Assembly (NCBI RefSeq): GCF_049615385.1
Contig: NZ_JBMZFL010000001.1
Source: Aequoribacter sp049615385
Lineage (GTDB): Bacteria > Pseudomonadota > Gammaproteobacteria > Pseudomonadales > Halieaceae
DNA length: 64,000 nucleotides
Reading direction: 5' to 3' (one strand)
Shown: piece by piece, positions 1-7,995 of the stretch
How positions within the stretch are numbered: position 1 is the stretch's first letter
Layout of the letters: every line of letters begins with the position of its first letter
Made by a program: the position numbers and the translations under genes
The notes under the pieces: model-generated
What the model was told of the DNA's origin: nothing
The model's input: the letters and a program-made list of their open reading frames with translations, nothing else
The model's database searches: none

Positions 1-136
1 CAGCCACCTTTTGCAGGGACTCAACATCTGGTACTGATAAAATCTGGTGGTCAGGTAGCAAATCTTTGAGAATGCCGCCAATGGCACCAGAGAAGAGCGG
101 GTGATCGTCGGCAATTAATATGGTTTTTATTGTCAT
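1..136 (-). CDS. NarL/FixJ-type response regulator, N-terminal fragment
   Basis: The reverse strand from an ATG at 136 encodes 45 residues that run off the window edge. The start reads MTIKTILIADDHPLFSGAI, the typical beginning of a CheY-like receiver of the NarL/LuxR class, with the acidic pair before HPLF contributing to the phosphorylation pocket. The DNA-binding domain lies outside the window. It is divergent from a porin and an acetate-type symporter cluster. In related gammaproteobacteria a CrbR-like LuxR regulator controls such genes, so control of the neighbouring uptake genes is a reasonable inference. Family assignment is firm for the receiver only; the name CrbR cannot be supported from this fragment. 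Confidence 0.8.
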   Translation of the reverse strand, partial: MTIKTILIADDHPLFSGAIGGILKDLLPDHQILSVPDVESLQKVA

Positions 137-175
137 TAGCCCTAGCCAGTAATTCAGGAGTCATCAAAGTCTACC

Positions 176-203
176 AATAAAAAGGCCGGGAGCAAGTCCC
201 GGC
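176..203 (-). terminator. Terminator-like hairpin in the leader of the response regulator
   Basis: On the minus strand a 7-bp perfect stem (GCCGGGA / TCCCGGC, 5-nt loop) is followed by CTTTTTATT, an intrinsic-terminator shape. It lies 40 nt upstream of the response regulator start. No gene ends just before it on this strand, so it may act as an attenuator or end a small leader RNA. A second perfect hairpin, TGGTGGC-ATT-GCCACCA at 208-224, adjoins it. Confidence 0.5.
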
Positions 204-301
204 TAACTGGTGGCATTGCCACCAAGGGCTATGTCATCGAATCAAAGAGTGACTCGACGGGTAAAGTGTAAGCGTCTTTCTTAATTCGTGCAGTCGACTT
301 T

Positions 302-349
302 GGTCTAAATTCGCTCAAAATTTGACGAAGGTCTAATAGTCGTCGGTCT
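302..349 (+). promoter_or_regulatory. GGTCTAA repeats upstream of the porin
   Basis: The gene-free stretch 137-406 holds two direct copies of GGTCTAA (302-308 and 330-336, 28 nt apart) and a partial copy GGTCT at 345-349. A further GGTCTAA lies at 1796-1802, ahead of the symporter genes. They could be binding sites for a local regulator. The motif is short and not strongly conserved, so this is tentative. I could not pick out a convincing sigma-70 promoter. Confidence 0.25.
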
Positions 350-406
350 TTCTTGCCCTGCAAACTGCCACCGGCGGTAACAACAACCAAAAAAGGGGTA
401 GAGAAT

Positions 407-1789
407 ATGAATAAAAAACGATTGGCTTTGGCTTTAAGCGTACCGTTGCTAAGCGCTCAAATGGCGCTGGCATCGGGTGGTGCTGAGAACGTCGAGTCGC
501 GTATCAATGCTTTGGAAGCTCAAATTGCGGAGTTGAAAGCCATGCTGGCAGCGACGCAATCGCAAACTGACGCAAACGCCAAAACCTTGCAGACCACGCA
601 GGTTCAAGCGAGCGAAACAGCGAGCGGCTTAGAAACCGCGGTCGCCACGTTAGACTCCATGAAGGGCAAACTGTCGAACACCGAGTTTGATTATGGCGGC
701 TTTATCCAGCTAGATAGCATTACCACGACCTATCAGGAGGGTAAGCCTGGTAATCGTCTGATCGATGATTTTTTGGTGGCATCGCTTATTCCTGTGTCGG
801 GCCCGGGCGCGCAGACCGACAGTTACACCAACACGAACATTCACAACAAGACCTCTCGGGTATTCTTTAAAACCAAAACGCCCACGGACGCGGGAACCAT
901 CTCGAGCCATGTCGAAATGGACTTTATGCTCAGTGGTGCAGGGGATGAGCGTATCTCGAACTCTTGGAACCCTCGCTTGCGGCATGCTTTTGTGAAATAG
1001 GACTACGAACCCGGTAAATCGGTACTGGCAGGTCAAACGTGGTCGACCTTCTTCAACGTGGGTGCCTTACCCGGTGTATTAGACTTTGTTGGCCCGGTAG
1101 GGACCTTGTTTAATCGTCAGCCGATGATCCGTTGGACGAACGGGAACTATCAGTTGGCTCTGGAGAATCCGGCGACACGTTTGAATAGTTTGACGGGTAC
1201 ACGCTTGGATGATGCGGAAGCTATGCCGGATATCGTGGTTCGCTACAATGGCGGTGATGGCAGCCATTCGTATTCTTTGGCCGGCGTAATGCGAACCCTT
1301 CAGTATGAAGATCGCAGTAATTTGGCGCTCGAGGGCCAGAACGACAAGGCCATGGGGTACGGTTTGAGCTTGGCGGGTAAGGTTGTCACCGAGGGTAAGA
1401 ACAACCTCAAATACATGTTGAACTATGGCTCTGCTTTGGGTCGTTACTTAGGCCTGAATGCCTTTAACGACGGTTACCTGAATGCCCAAGGGGATATCGA
1501 AATCATCGATCAAACCGCATTAACGCTCGCCTACGAGCACTATTGGACCCCTGAGTGGCGCAGCGTGTTTTCTGCTTCTGTCGCGAGCGCTGACAACCCC
1601 TCGATGGCTGATTACGCCGCTGCCGGCGGTTTGGCCAAACAATATCAGTCGTTCCACGCGAACCTACAGTATTTGCCAGCGCCTGGATTGATGTTAGGCG
1701 GTGAACTGTTGTTCGCCAGCAAGGAGTTGGAAGATGGCCGTGATGGCGACATGAATCGTCTGCAGCTGTCGGTCAAATATGCTTTCTAA
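407..1789 (+). pseudogene. DcaP-like outer-membrane porin interrupted by an in-frame TAG
   Basis: The frame opens at ATG 407 after a purine-rich GGGGTAGAG. It has a signal peptide (MNKKRLALALSVPLLSAQ...), a short coiled-coil (VESRINALEAQIAEL) and a beta-rich barrel. A single TAG at 998-1000 breaks the frame after LRHAFVK. The same frame continues immediately with DYEPGKSVLAGQTW and runs to 1789, ending in the porin-like LSVKYAF. Without the stop it would be 460 residues, normal for DcaP-type trimeric porins that take up small acids. The stop lies where family members usually have an aromatic residue, so a TAC/TAT to TAG change is the simplest explanation. Either this is a recent pseudogene or a sequencing error. 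It sits ahead of the symporter genes, which suggests an outer-membrane route for the same substrate. Confidence 0.8.
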
Positions 1790-1810
1790 GACTAAGGTCT
1801 AACAGCGCGT

Positions 1811-1846
1811 GACTGGCTTGAGGGGTAACATCAAGCCAGTCGGGTT
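1811..1846 (+). promoter_or_regulatory. Intercistronic hairpin between porin and symporter genes
   Basis: A perfect 11-bp inverted repeat (GACTGGCTTGA, 9-nt loop, TCAAGCCAGTC) is followed by GGGTTTATAA. It resembles a weak or partial terminator and could lower read-through from the porin gene into the symporter genes or stabilise the upstream transcript. It lies 22 nt after the porin stop and 27 nt before the DUF4212 start. Confidence 0.6.
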
Positions 1847-1867
1847 TATAACAACAAGGAGATACTC

Positions 1868-2134
1868 ATGTCCAAATTAACCGATGATCAAGCTCGAGCT
1901 TACTGGAAGCGCAATTTATCGCTGATGGTCAAGCTCATGGTGGTCTGGTTTATCGTCAGCTATGGTTGCGGCATTTTGCTTTTTGATGCCTTAAACGAGA
2001 TCAGATTGGGGGGTTACAAACTAGGATTCTGGTTTGCACAGCAGGGTTCGATTTACACCTTTGTGGCCTTAATTTTTTATTACACCAAAAAGATGGCAGC
2101 GTTGGATCGCGAATTTAACGTTGAAGAAGAATAA
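1868..2134 (+). CDS. DUF4212 small subunit of a sodium:solute symporter
   Basis: The 88-residue inner-membrane protein has two hydrophobic segments (about residues 20-42 and 55-75) and a charged N-terminus containing YWKRNLSLM, characteristic of the DUF4212 'sodium/substrate symporter small subunit' family. An AAGGAG ribosome site precedes ATG 1868. The family almost always lies just before a VC_2705-type large symporter, as here with a 12-nt gap. It is presumed to form a complex with the large subunit; its exact role is unknown. Confidence 0.9.
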   Translation: MSKLTDDQARAYWKRNLSLMVKLMVVWFIVSYGCGILLFDALNEIRLGGYKLGFWFAQQGSIYTFVALIFYYTKKMAALDREFNVEEE

Positions 2135-2146
2135 GGAATTAACGTC

Positions 2147-3877
2147 ATGGATTTACAAACATTAACCTATATTGTGGTTGGCTTCACCTTCGCGCTCTAC
2201 ATCGGTATTGCAATTTGGTCGCGTGCCGGCTCAACCAAAGAGTTCTACGTAGCCGGCGGTGGTATCCATCCCGTTGCTAACGGTATGGCAACAGCGGCTG
2301 ACTGGATGTCGGCAGCATCTTTCATTTCAATGGCCGGTATGATTGCCTTTATGGGCTACGGCGGCTCGGTGTTTTTAATGGGCTGGACAGGCGGCTTTGT
2401 GATCTTGGCGATGTTGCTGGCGCCCTATTTGCGCAAGTACGGCAAGTTTACCGTACCTGAGTTTATCGGGGACCGTTTCTATTCTAAAGCTGCACGAGCG
2501 GTGGCGGTTGTCTGCCTCATTATCTGCTCCGTAACTTATGTCATCGGTCAGATGAAAGGTATCGGCGTAGCCTTCTCGCGCTTTTTAGAAGTCAGTTACG
2601 AGACGGGGCTGTTGGTTGGTATGGTCATCGTGTTTTTTTACGCCGTGCTCGGTGGTATGAAAGGCATTACCTATACCCAGATCGCGCAATACTGCGTACT
2701 GATCCTGGCCTACACCATTCCTGCGATCTTTATCAGTTTGCAGCTGACAGGTAATCCTCTCCCTCAGTTGGGGCTAGGCAGTACCCTAAGTGGCACCGAT
2801 ACCTTTTTGCTCGATAGACTTGACCAGACGGTAACCGAACTTGGGTTCAAGGAGTACACCACGGATGTACGACTATCGACCTTGAACATGTTTGCTTACA
2901 CGCTGTCACTGATGGTGGGCACAGCGGGCTTGCCTCACGTAATCATCCGTTTCTTCACCGTACCTAAAGTGCGAGATGCCCGTTCTTCTGCGGGCTGGGC
3001 CTTGGTGTTCATTGCCGTGTTGTACACAACGGCGCCTGCGGTTGGTGCGATGGCTCGATACAACATCATGAACACGGTTGAACCCGAGCCAGGCCAGTAC
3101 TTGGCGTACGAAGAGCGTCCCCAGTGGTTCAAAAATTGGGAGAAAACCGGTCTTTTGGGCTACACCGACAAGAATGGCGATGGCCTTATTCAGTACAGCG
3201 CGAATAAAGAGACGAATGAGTTGACCAAGGTAGATAACGACATTCTGGTTCTGGCTAATCCAGAAATCGCCAAGCTGCCTAACTGGGTCATCGCGCTCGT
3301 GGCTGCCGGTGGATTGGCTGCGGCTTTGTCGACGGCGGCCGGCTTGTTACTCGCAATTTCTTCAGCGATCTCGCACGACCTATTAAAAGGTATGCTCACA
3401 CCAGACATCGATGAAAAGCAGGAGCTGATGGCTTCACGAGTGGCAATGGCAGCCGCGATTGCCGGAGCGGGTTATCTCGGGTTTAATCCTCCTGGATTTG
3501 CTGCAGGTACGGTTGCTCTGGCGTTTGGTTTAGCCGCATCGTCGATCTTCCCTGCGCTGATGATGGGCATTTTCAGCAAACGCGTTAACAAAGAAGGTGC
3601 CATTGCAGGTATGGTAGCTGGTATTGGTGTGACCTTGTTGTACGTGTTCCAGCACAAAGGAATTATGTTTATCCAAGGCACCGAATTCTTGGGAAGCATG
3701 TCACCGAACTGGTTTATGGGGATCGAGCCCAACGCCTTTGGTTGTATTGGCGCGATTGTGAACTTCGTAGTAGCCTTTGCTGTGTCTAGCGTAACGAAAG
3801 AAGTGCCAGATGAAGTGCAAGAGTTAGTTGAGAATATTCGCGTGCCCGCAGGAGCAGGAATGGCCCAGCACCATTAA
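2147..3877 (+). CDS. Sodium:solute symporter, VC_2705 subfamily (acetate-type)
   Basis: This 576-residue polytopic protein belongs to the SSS family, related to ActP and PutP. Recognisable segments are the N-terminal STKEFYVAGGGIHPVANGMA and ATAADWMSAASFISMAG, and the conserved LPHVIIRFFTVP. A hydrophilic insert near residues 325-370 contains DKNGDGLIQY, which fits a calcium-binding EF-hand-like loop. The protein likely imports a small carboxylate such as acetate with Na+ across the inner membrane. Its partner is the DUF4212 gene upstream. A strong terminator follows. The substrate is inferred from the family and context, not shown by the sequence. Confidence 0.9.
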   Translation: MDLQTLTYIVVGFTFALYIGIAIWSRAGSTKEFYVAGGGIHPVANGMATAADWMSAASFISMAGMIAFMGYGGSVFLMGWTGGFVILAMLLAPYLRKYGKFTVPEFIGDRFYSKAARAVAVVCLIICSVTYVIGQMKGIGVAFSRFLEVSYETGLLVGMVIVFFYAVLGGMKGITYTQIAQYCVLILAYTIPAIFISLQLTGNPLPQLGLGSTLSGTDTFLLDRLDQTVTELGFKEYTTDVRLSTLNMFAYTLSLMVGTAGLPHVIIRFFTVPKVRDARSSAGWALVFIAVLYTTAPAVGAMARYNIMNTVEPEPGQYLAYEERPQWFKNWEKTGLLGYTDKNGDGLIQYSANKETNELTKVDNDILVLANPEIAKLPNWVIALVAAGGLAAALSTAAGLLLAISSAISHDLLKGMLTPDIDEKQELMASRVAMAAAIAGAGYLGFNPPGFAAGTVALAFGLAASSIFPALMMGIFSKRVNKEGAIAGMVAGIGVTLLYVFQHKGIMFIQGTEFLGSMSPNWFMGIEPNAFGCIGAIVNFVVAFAVSSVTKEVPDEVQELVENIRVPAGAGMAQHH

Positions 3878-3902
3878 GGTGGCAATGGAGCTATAAATCT
3901 AG

Positions 3903-3928
3903 AACGGGCAGTTTACTGCCCGTTTTTT
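3903..3928 (+). terminator. Intrinsic terminator after the symporter gene
   Basis: AACGGGCAGT and ACTGCCCGTT form a perfect 10-bp inverted repeat separated by TT, followed by a T run to 3928. It should end transcripts from the symporter genes. The next gene starts only 13 nt further on, so read-through or a promoter inside this element would be needed to express it. Confidence 0.88.
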
Positions 3929-3940
3929 GTAGGAATACTT

Positions 3941-4423
3941 ATGTCAGTTTTTACCAATAAACATGTCGTTGTTGCGTTACTCGTGGCCCCGGTTTTAGCG
4001 ATTGGCGCGTGGTACGCGGTCGGTCTAATTGGGGCTGAGCCTGCACAAAAAGCTCTACCAGGCCAGAGTTATCCTTTGGTTGCGAAGAGCAACTGTCGGT
4101 ATGCCAGTGGGCAGTGTTCACTGGAGAACGGTGACATTGAGTTTGAGCTCATTCCTGTGACCTCTGACGGCGCGCTGAGCTTAAAAATTACGAGTAACCA
4201 GAGCATTGGGCGGGTCATGCTGGGATTAGGGCTGGATACCGATCCGCCCAAACCAGAAGAGGCGCCTTATTATGCCTCCAGCAAGTCCTGGCATTACGCG
4301 GTGACTGAGAATCAAGCGGATAAATTGTTTTTTGTCGCTGAGATTCGCGGTAGCCGCTATTTTGCGAAACTCGATACCGTATTTTTTGAACGATTAAGTA
4401 GCATACCCCAAGGCCGGGATTAG
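3941..4423 (+). CDS. Small membrane-anchored protein of unknown function
   Basis: The 160-residue product begins with a single hydrophobic segment (about residues 9-31, VVVALLVAPVLAIGAWYAV), followed by a soluble domain that is presumably periplasmic. The soluble part contains two cysteines ten residues apart... within SNCRYASGQC, seven apart, that could pair, and a beta-rich pattern. I do not recognise the family. Its place between the symporter and the cNMP/CBS/DUF294 gene (8-nt gap to the latter) suggests a role in the same uptake or signalling unit. GTAGGA gives a ribosome site before ATG 3941. Confidence 0.75.
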   Translation: MSVFTNKHVVVALLVAPVLAIGAWYAVGLIGAEPAQKALPGQSYPLVAKSNCRYASGQCSLENGDIEFELIPVTSDGALSLKITSNQSIGRVMLGLGLDTDPPKPEEAPYYASSKSWHYAVTENQADKLFFVAEIRGSRYFAKLDTVFFERLSSIPQGRD

Positions 4424-4431
4424 GTGGTGCT

Positions 4432-6279
4432 ATGGCAGATGAGTCCGCCGAATTAAATCCGGTTCTTGAGTTCTTGGGTGGCACGCTCCCGTTTGATTCG
4501 TTAGCATCAGAGCGACTGGCTGCGATCGCGGCCCAAATCCAAATTTGTTACCACCCACAGGGCGAGCTTTTTGACGACGACGAGGAAGTTGGGTTAACGG
4601 TTCTGCGCTCGGGCGCTGTCGATTTATTCTATCAAGATGGCTCCTTGATGGATCGCTTGGGCGAGGGGGAAAGTTTCAGTCTTCAGGGGCTTAACGCAAC
4701 AGGCCTTCAGGTAGGCGCCAAAGCTATCGAGGATGCTCTTGTTTATATCTTGCCTGCCAACGCCTATCAGGCGCTGCGAAAGGAACACCGGCATTTTGAT
4801 CGCTATTTTTCGGCCCAGCGCAGTCGGCGGTTGCGACGAGCAGCGCGCTATGAGCCCGTTCCTCACAGGATGAATGCGCCGATCGCTGGCATTATGGCGA
4901 GATCTTTGCTGACGGTCGCGGCCGCCACACCAATACAGCACGTCGCACAGTTGATGTCCGAGCGGAGAGTCAGTTCGGCATTTATTACCGAGGGCGAGAC
5001 CTTATGCGGAATCGTGACTGATCGTGATCTCCGGGTCCGTTGCGTGGCCAAAGGGCTTGATGTGCTGGAACCCATTAGCGCAATCATGACCACGGATCCG
5101 AAGACTTTAAATGCGCAGGCCACCATCTTTGACACCACACTTGCTATGACGCAGCTCGGGGTGCACCACATTCCCGTGGTCAATGAGGATTGTTTGGTGG
5201 GTATTGTCACGACCTCTGATCTGATGCTCGCCAAACAAGATGATCCAGTCTACTTAGTCACACACATTGGGCGCCAGGACTCCGTTGAGGCGATTGCGAC
5301 AATGGTGGCCCAATTGCCATCGCTCATGGTTGCTTGGTCGTCATCTGGACTAAAGTCCCAACATGTGAGCCGCTTACTCACAGCAATCAGTGATGCCGTG
5401 GTTATTCGATTGTTGCAGTTAGCTGAGGTGCTGTATGGCCCCGCGCCTGGTCCATACTGCTGGTTGGGTTTTGGGTCGCAGGGACGGGGTGAACAGTTGC
5501 TTGGTGCCGATCAAGACAATGGGATAGTCATCGATGATAGCGTCCCAGAATCGCAGCGAGATTGGTATCGAGATGTCGCCCATTATGTCTGCGATGGACT
5601 CGCGCGCGTGGGCTATCGCCACTGTCCCGGTAATATCATGGCGAAGAGCCCTGATTGGCGATTGAGTTTGCAGCAGTGGCAAGAGACCGTTGCTAAGTGG
5701 ACCCGAACTCCCACTGATGATGCGGTAATGCGGGTGACGATATTTTTTGATATCCGCGGGATTTATGGTGACCAAAGTCTGGCAGAGAGATTGCAGCAAA
5801 CCATGTTGCGTGAGGCCAAAAACAATACGATTTTTATTGCTGCACTGGCATCAAACGCGCTTGCTGCGACCCCACCTTTGGGCGTATTTCGACGCTTTAT
5901 CGTTGAACATGACGGTGAGCACAAAGAATCGGTCAATATTAAGAAGAGGGGTATTCTACCAATCACAGATATTGCGCGTTTGCATGCCCTGGCCAATGGC
6001 TTGACTCAGGTTAATACCGACGAGCGTATTACCACCTTGGCTAAAGCCGGCGTGTTACAAATTAAAAATGCACGCAACCTGAGCGACGCGCTGCATACTT
6101 TGCAGCAGGCTCGAATAGATGAGCAGTGCCGGTTGATTACGGCAGGAGAGGCACCTGGCAACTATATCAACCCTAGAGCGCTTGGCACCATGGGGAAGGA
6201 ACAACTACGTGACGCCTTCACCATTATTAAAGAGGCGCAGAGCGCTATCAAACTGCGCTACCGCTCGGGTTTAGATTGA
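4432..6279 (+). CDS. Cyclic-nucleotide-binding/CBS/DUF294 nucleotidyltransferase-like protein
   Basis: This 615-residue cytoplasmic protein has a cNMP-binding-like N-domain (about 10-130), two CBS domains (about 145-275; GIVTDRDLRVRCVAKGL and GIVTTSDLMLA) and a DUF294 domain. The last carries the GlnD-like nucleotidyltransferase motif GFGSQGRGEQLLGADQDNG near residue 345, followed by the DUF294 C-terminal region. In this family the G-S...R-x-E...D-x-D pattern suggests a PII-uridylyltransferase-like activity, but the reaction is unproven. It commonly neighbours acetate-type symporters, which suggests an energy or nucleotide-sensing role in carboxylate uptake. Its TGA overlaps the next gene's ATG. 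Confidence 0.9.
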   Translation: MADESAELNPVLEFLGGTLPFDSLASERLAAIAAQIQICYHPQGELFDDDEEVGLTVLRSGAVDLFYQDGSLMDRLGEGESFSLQGLNATGLQVGAKAIEDALVYILPANAYQALRKEHRHFDRYFSAQRSRRLRRAARYEPVPHRMNAPIAGIMARSLLTVAAATPIQHVAQLMSERRVSSAFITEGETLCGIVTDRDLRVRCVAKGLDVLEPISAIMTTDPKTLNAQATIFDTTLAMTQLGVHHIPVVNEDCLVGIVTTSDLMLAKQDDPVYLVTHIGRQDSVEAIATMVAQLPSLMVAWSSSGLKSQHVSRLLTAISDAVVIRLLQLAEVLYGPAPGPYCWLGFGSQGRGEQLLGADQDNGIVIDDSVPESQRDWYRDVAHYVCDGLARVGYRHCPGNIMAKSPDWRLSLQQWQETVAKWTRTPTDDAVMRVTIFFDIRGIYGDQSLAERLQQTMLREAKNNTIFIAALASNALAATPPLGVFRRFIVEHDGEHKESVNIKKRGILPITDIARLHALANGLTQVNTDERITTLAKAGVLQIKNARNLSDALHTLQQARIDEQCRLITAGEAPGNYINPRALGTMGKEQLRDAFTIIKEAQSAIKLRYRSGLD

Positions 6280-6935
6280 TGTTGAGCCGGTGGCGCACAC
6301 TGTGGCGACAAAAGCGAGCTGGGCCTCGCGCAGGAGAGTACTTAAAAGATTTTTGGGCGCTGGGGAAGGGCACGCAGATCAGCGACTATCGGGGCTTTAT
6401 TGTTGTTGATTGCGAGATGACAGGGCTCAACGCCGCTAAAGATGAGTTGCTTAGTATCGGTTGGGTTCGGTTAACTCAGCAATGCATTGAAATGCACAGT
6501 GCTAAGCATCGTTTAGTGAAGAGTGGTGTGAGTGTCGGTCAGAGCGCCACCATTCATTTGATTCGTGATTGTGAACTTCAAAAGGGACACAACATTGATG
6601 ATGTGTTGCGTGAATTGCTGACGGATGCTCTCGGCTTCTTACCTGTGTTTCACAATGCGAGCTTGGACTTGGCGTTTTTAAATGGTGCCGTTGAGCATGC
6701 GTTTGGTGCACCTTGGTGGCCGAGTTATGTGGATACCTTGTTAAACGAGAAACGCCTATCGGAGCGTCACACTGAAGTGCCCAAGAGTGGGGCTTTGACG
6801 CTGGCCCAGAGTCGACGGCGATACAATCTGCCTGACTACCAGGGGCATAACGCTATGGTCGACGCAATTGCGACGGCGGAACTGCTATTGGCCCAGATAA
6901 AAAAAGGGGTGACGATATCACCCCTGTGGTCTTGA
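6279..6935 (+). CDS. DnaQ-like 3'-5' exonuclease
   Basis: ATG 6279 overlaps the preceding TGA (TGATG), giving 218 residues. The RNase T/DnaQ fold is indicated by ExoI, FIVVDCEMTGLN (D and E metal ligands), ExoII, FHNASLDLAFLN, and ExoIII, HNAMVDAIATAELL. These are the four acidic residues plus the histidine expected of a DEDDh exonuclease. The family resembles the exonuclease epsilon-like proteins encoded with DUF294 proteins next to VC_2705 symporters. The nucleic-acid substrate is unknown. Translational coupling to the DUF294 gene suggests the two act together. The end of the gene contains a terminator for the opposite strand. Confidence 0.9.
   Translation: MLSRWRTLWRQKRAGPRAGEYLKDFWALGKGTQISDYRGFIVVDCEMTGLNAAKDELLSIGWVRLTQQCIEMHSAKHRLVKSGVSVGQSATIHLIRDCELQKGHNIDDVLRELLTDALGFLPVFHNASLDLAFLNGAVEHAFGAPWWPSYVDTLLNEKRLSERHTEVPKSGALTLAQSRRRYNLPDYQGHNAMVDAIATAELLLAQIKKGVTISPLWS
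6899..6924 (-). terminator. Minus-strand terminator inside the end of the exonuclease gene
   Basis: The hairpin GGGGTGA-CGATA-TCACCCC (6906-6924) is flanked on its low-coordinate side by seven A, which read as a T run on the minus strand. It lies 17 nt past the nitronate monooxygenase stop and should terminate that transcript. The element is embedded in the last codons of the exonuclease gene on the other strand. Confidence 0.8.
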
Positions 6936-6941
6936 TACGCT

Positions 6942-7907
6942 TTAGAGTGCAGCCAGTCGGGCTTTTGCCGCTTGGTACTCTTTGATTAAGCGTGCTACGC
7001 GGTCGCCAGCAGATTCTACTGACTTAACCGCCCCAATGCCTTGGCCGCAGCCCCAGATGTCTTTCCAGGCTTTAGCGTCGGTGTTGCCGCCCGAGCCGAA
7101 GTTCATCGCTGACGGATCACTCACGGGCAAATTATCTGGATCCAAGCCTGCGGCGCGTACAGAGGGCTTTAGGTAATTGCCGTGTACACCGGTGAATAGA
7201 TTGCTGTAGACGATGTCATCTGCTGCGTAATCAACGATCGCTTGCTTGTAACCTTCGTCGGCATTCGCTTCTTTGGTCGCAATGAAAGCTGACCCGATGT
7301 AGCCCATATCTGCGCCCATGGCCTGTGCTGCGAGCACAGCGTCTCCGGTCGCGATTGACCCTGATAGTAACAGTGGCCCATCAAACCACTCGCGTATTTC
7401 TTGGATCAAGGCAAAGGGTGACAAGGTTCCCGCGTGACCACCCGCGCCGGCGGCTACGGCAATAAGGCCATCCGCACCTTTCTCAATCGCTTTGCGGGCA
7501 AATTTATTGTTGATGATGTCATGCAGCACAACGCCGCCGTAGCTATGAATGGCCTCGTTGATTTCAGGTTTGGCGCCCAAGGAGGTAATAATGACCGGCA
7601 CTTTGTGTTTTACACACAGTGCTAAATCTTCCTGTAGTCGGTCGTTAGACCCGTGGACAATCAGGTTTACTGCGTAGGGTGCCGCCGGAGCGTCAGGGTT
7701 TGCCGCATCGTGTTCTGCAAGCTCTGTTGTGATGCGCGTCAACCACTGATCTAGCACTTCAAGGGGACGCGCGTTTAAAGACGGAAATGAACCGATCATT
7801 CCCGCTTTGCATTGTGCGATCACGAGGTCTGGGTTAGAGATGATAAACAGTGGCGACGCAATGGCTGGAATGCGCACCTTGTCCTTCAAAATTGCGGGTA
7901 AACTCAT
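6942..7907 (-). CDS. Nitronate monooxygenase (2-nitropropane dioxygenase family)
   Basis: The 321-residue flavoprotein has the TIM-barrel pattern of the NMO/IMPDH-like family: RIPAIASPLFIISNPDLVIAQ at the N-terminus, KGADGLIAVAAGAGGHAG in the FMN phosphate region (the HAG histidine is the usual catalytic one), and DMGYIGSAFIATKEA. Members oxidise alkyl nitronates with FMN and oxygen, although many act on unknown substrates. It is divergent from a PadR regulator with a palindrome between them, so it is probably PadR-controlled. A terminator follows its stop. Confidence 0.92.
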   Translation of the reverse strand: MSLPAILKDKVRIPAIASPLFIISNPDLVIAQCKAGMIGSFPSLNARPLEVLDQWLTRITTELAEHDAANPDAPAAPYAVNLIVHGSNDRLQEDLALCVKHKVPVIITSLGAKPEINEAIHSYGGVVLHDIINNKFARKAIEKGADGLIAVAAGAGGHAGTLSPFALIQEIREWFDGPLLLSGSIATGDAVLAAQAMGADMGYIGSAFIATKEANADEGYKQAIVDYAADDIVYSNLFTGVHGNYLKPSVRAAGLDPDNLPVSDPSAMNFGSGGNTDAKAWKDIWGCGQGIGAVKSVESAGDRVARLIKEYQAAKARLAAL

Positions 7908-7942
7908 GGCCTGTCTCCTAGGTGGTTTTAGATTTGCTCAAC

Positions 7943-7960
7943 TATGCAATAAATTGCATA
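7943..7960. promoter_or_regulatory. Palindromic candidate operator for the PadR regulator
   Basis: TATGCAAT-AA-ATTGCATA is a perfect 18-bp palindrome in the 88-nt divergent gap between the nitronate monooxygenase and padR-type genes. PadR repressors usually bind palindromes next to their own gene and a divergent target, so this is the likely autoregulatory site. Binding itself is inferred. Confidence 0.65.
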
Positions 7961-7995
7961 ATGAGTCTACCGATAAATGGAGTTTTAATCGTCAC

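Noticed and set aside
998..1000. Programmed read-through or special decoding of the porin TAG
   Set aside because: No downstream stem or suppressor-type context was seen. A point mutation or sequencing error is simpler, so read-through is only kept as a check in the findings.
5419..5799. 126-residue minus-strand frame opposite the DUF294 gene
   Set aside because: Antisense to a conserved nucleotidyltransferase-like domain, with unusual composition and no recognisable motif.
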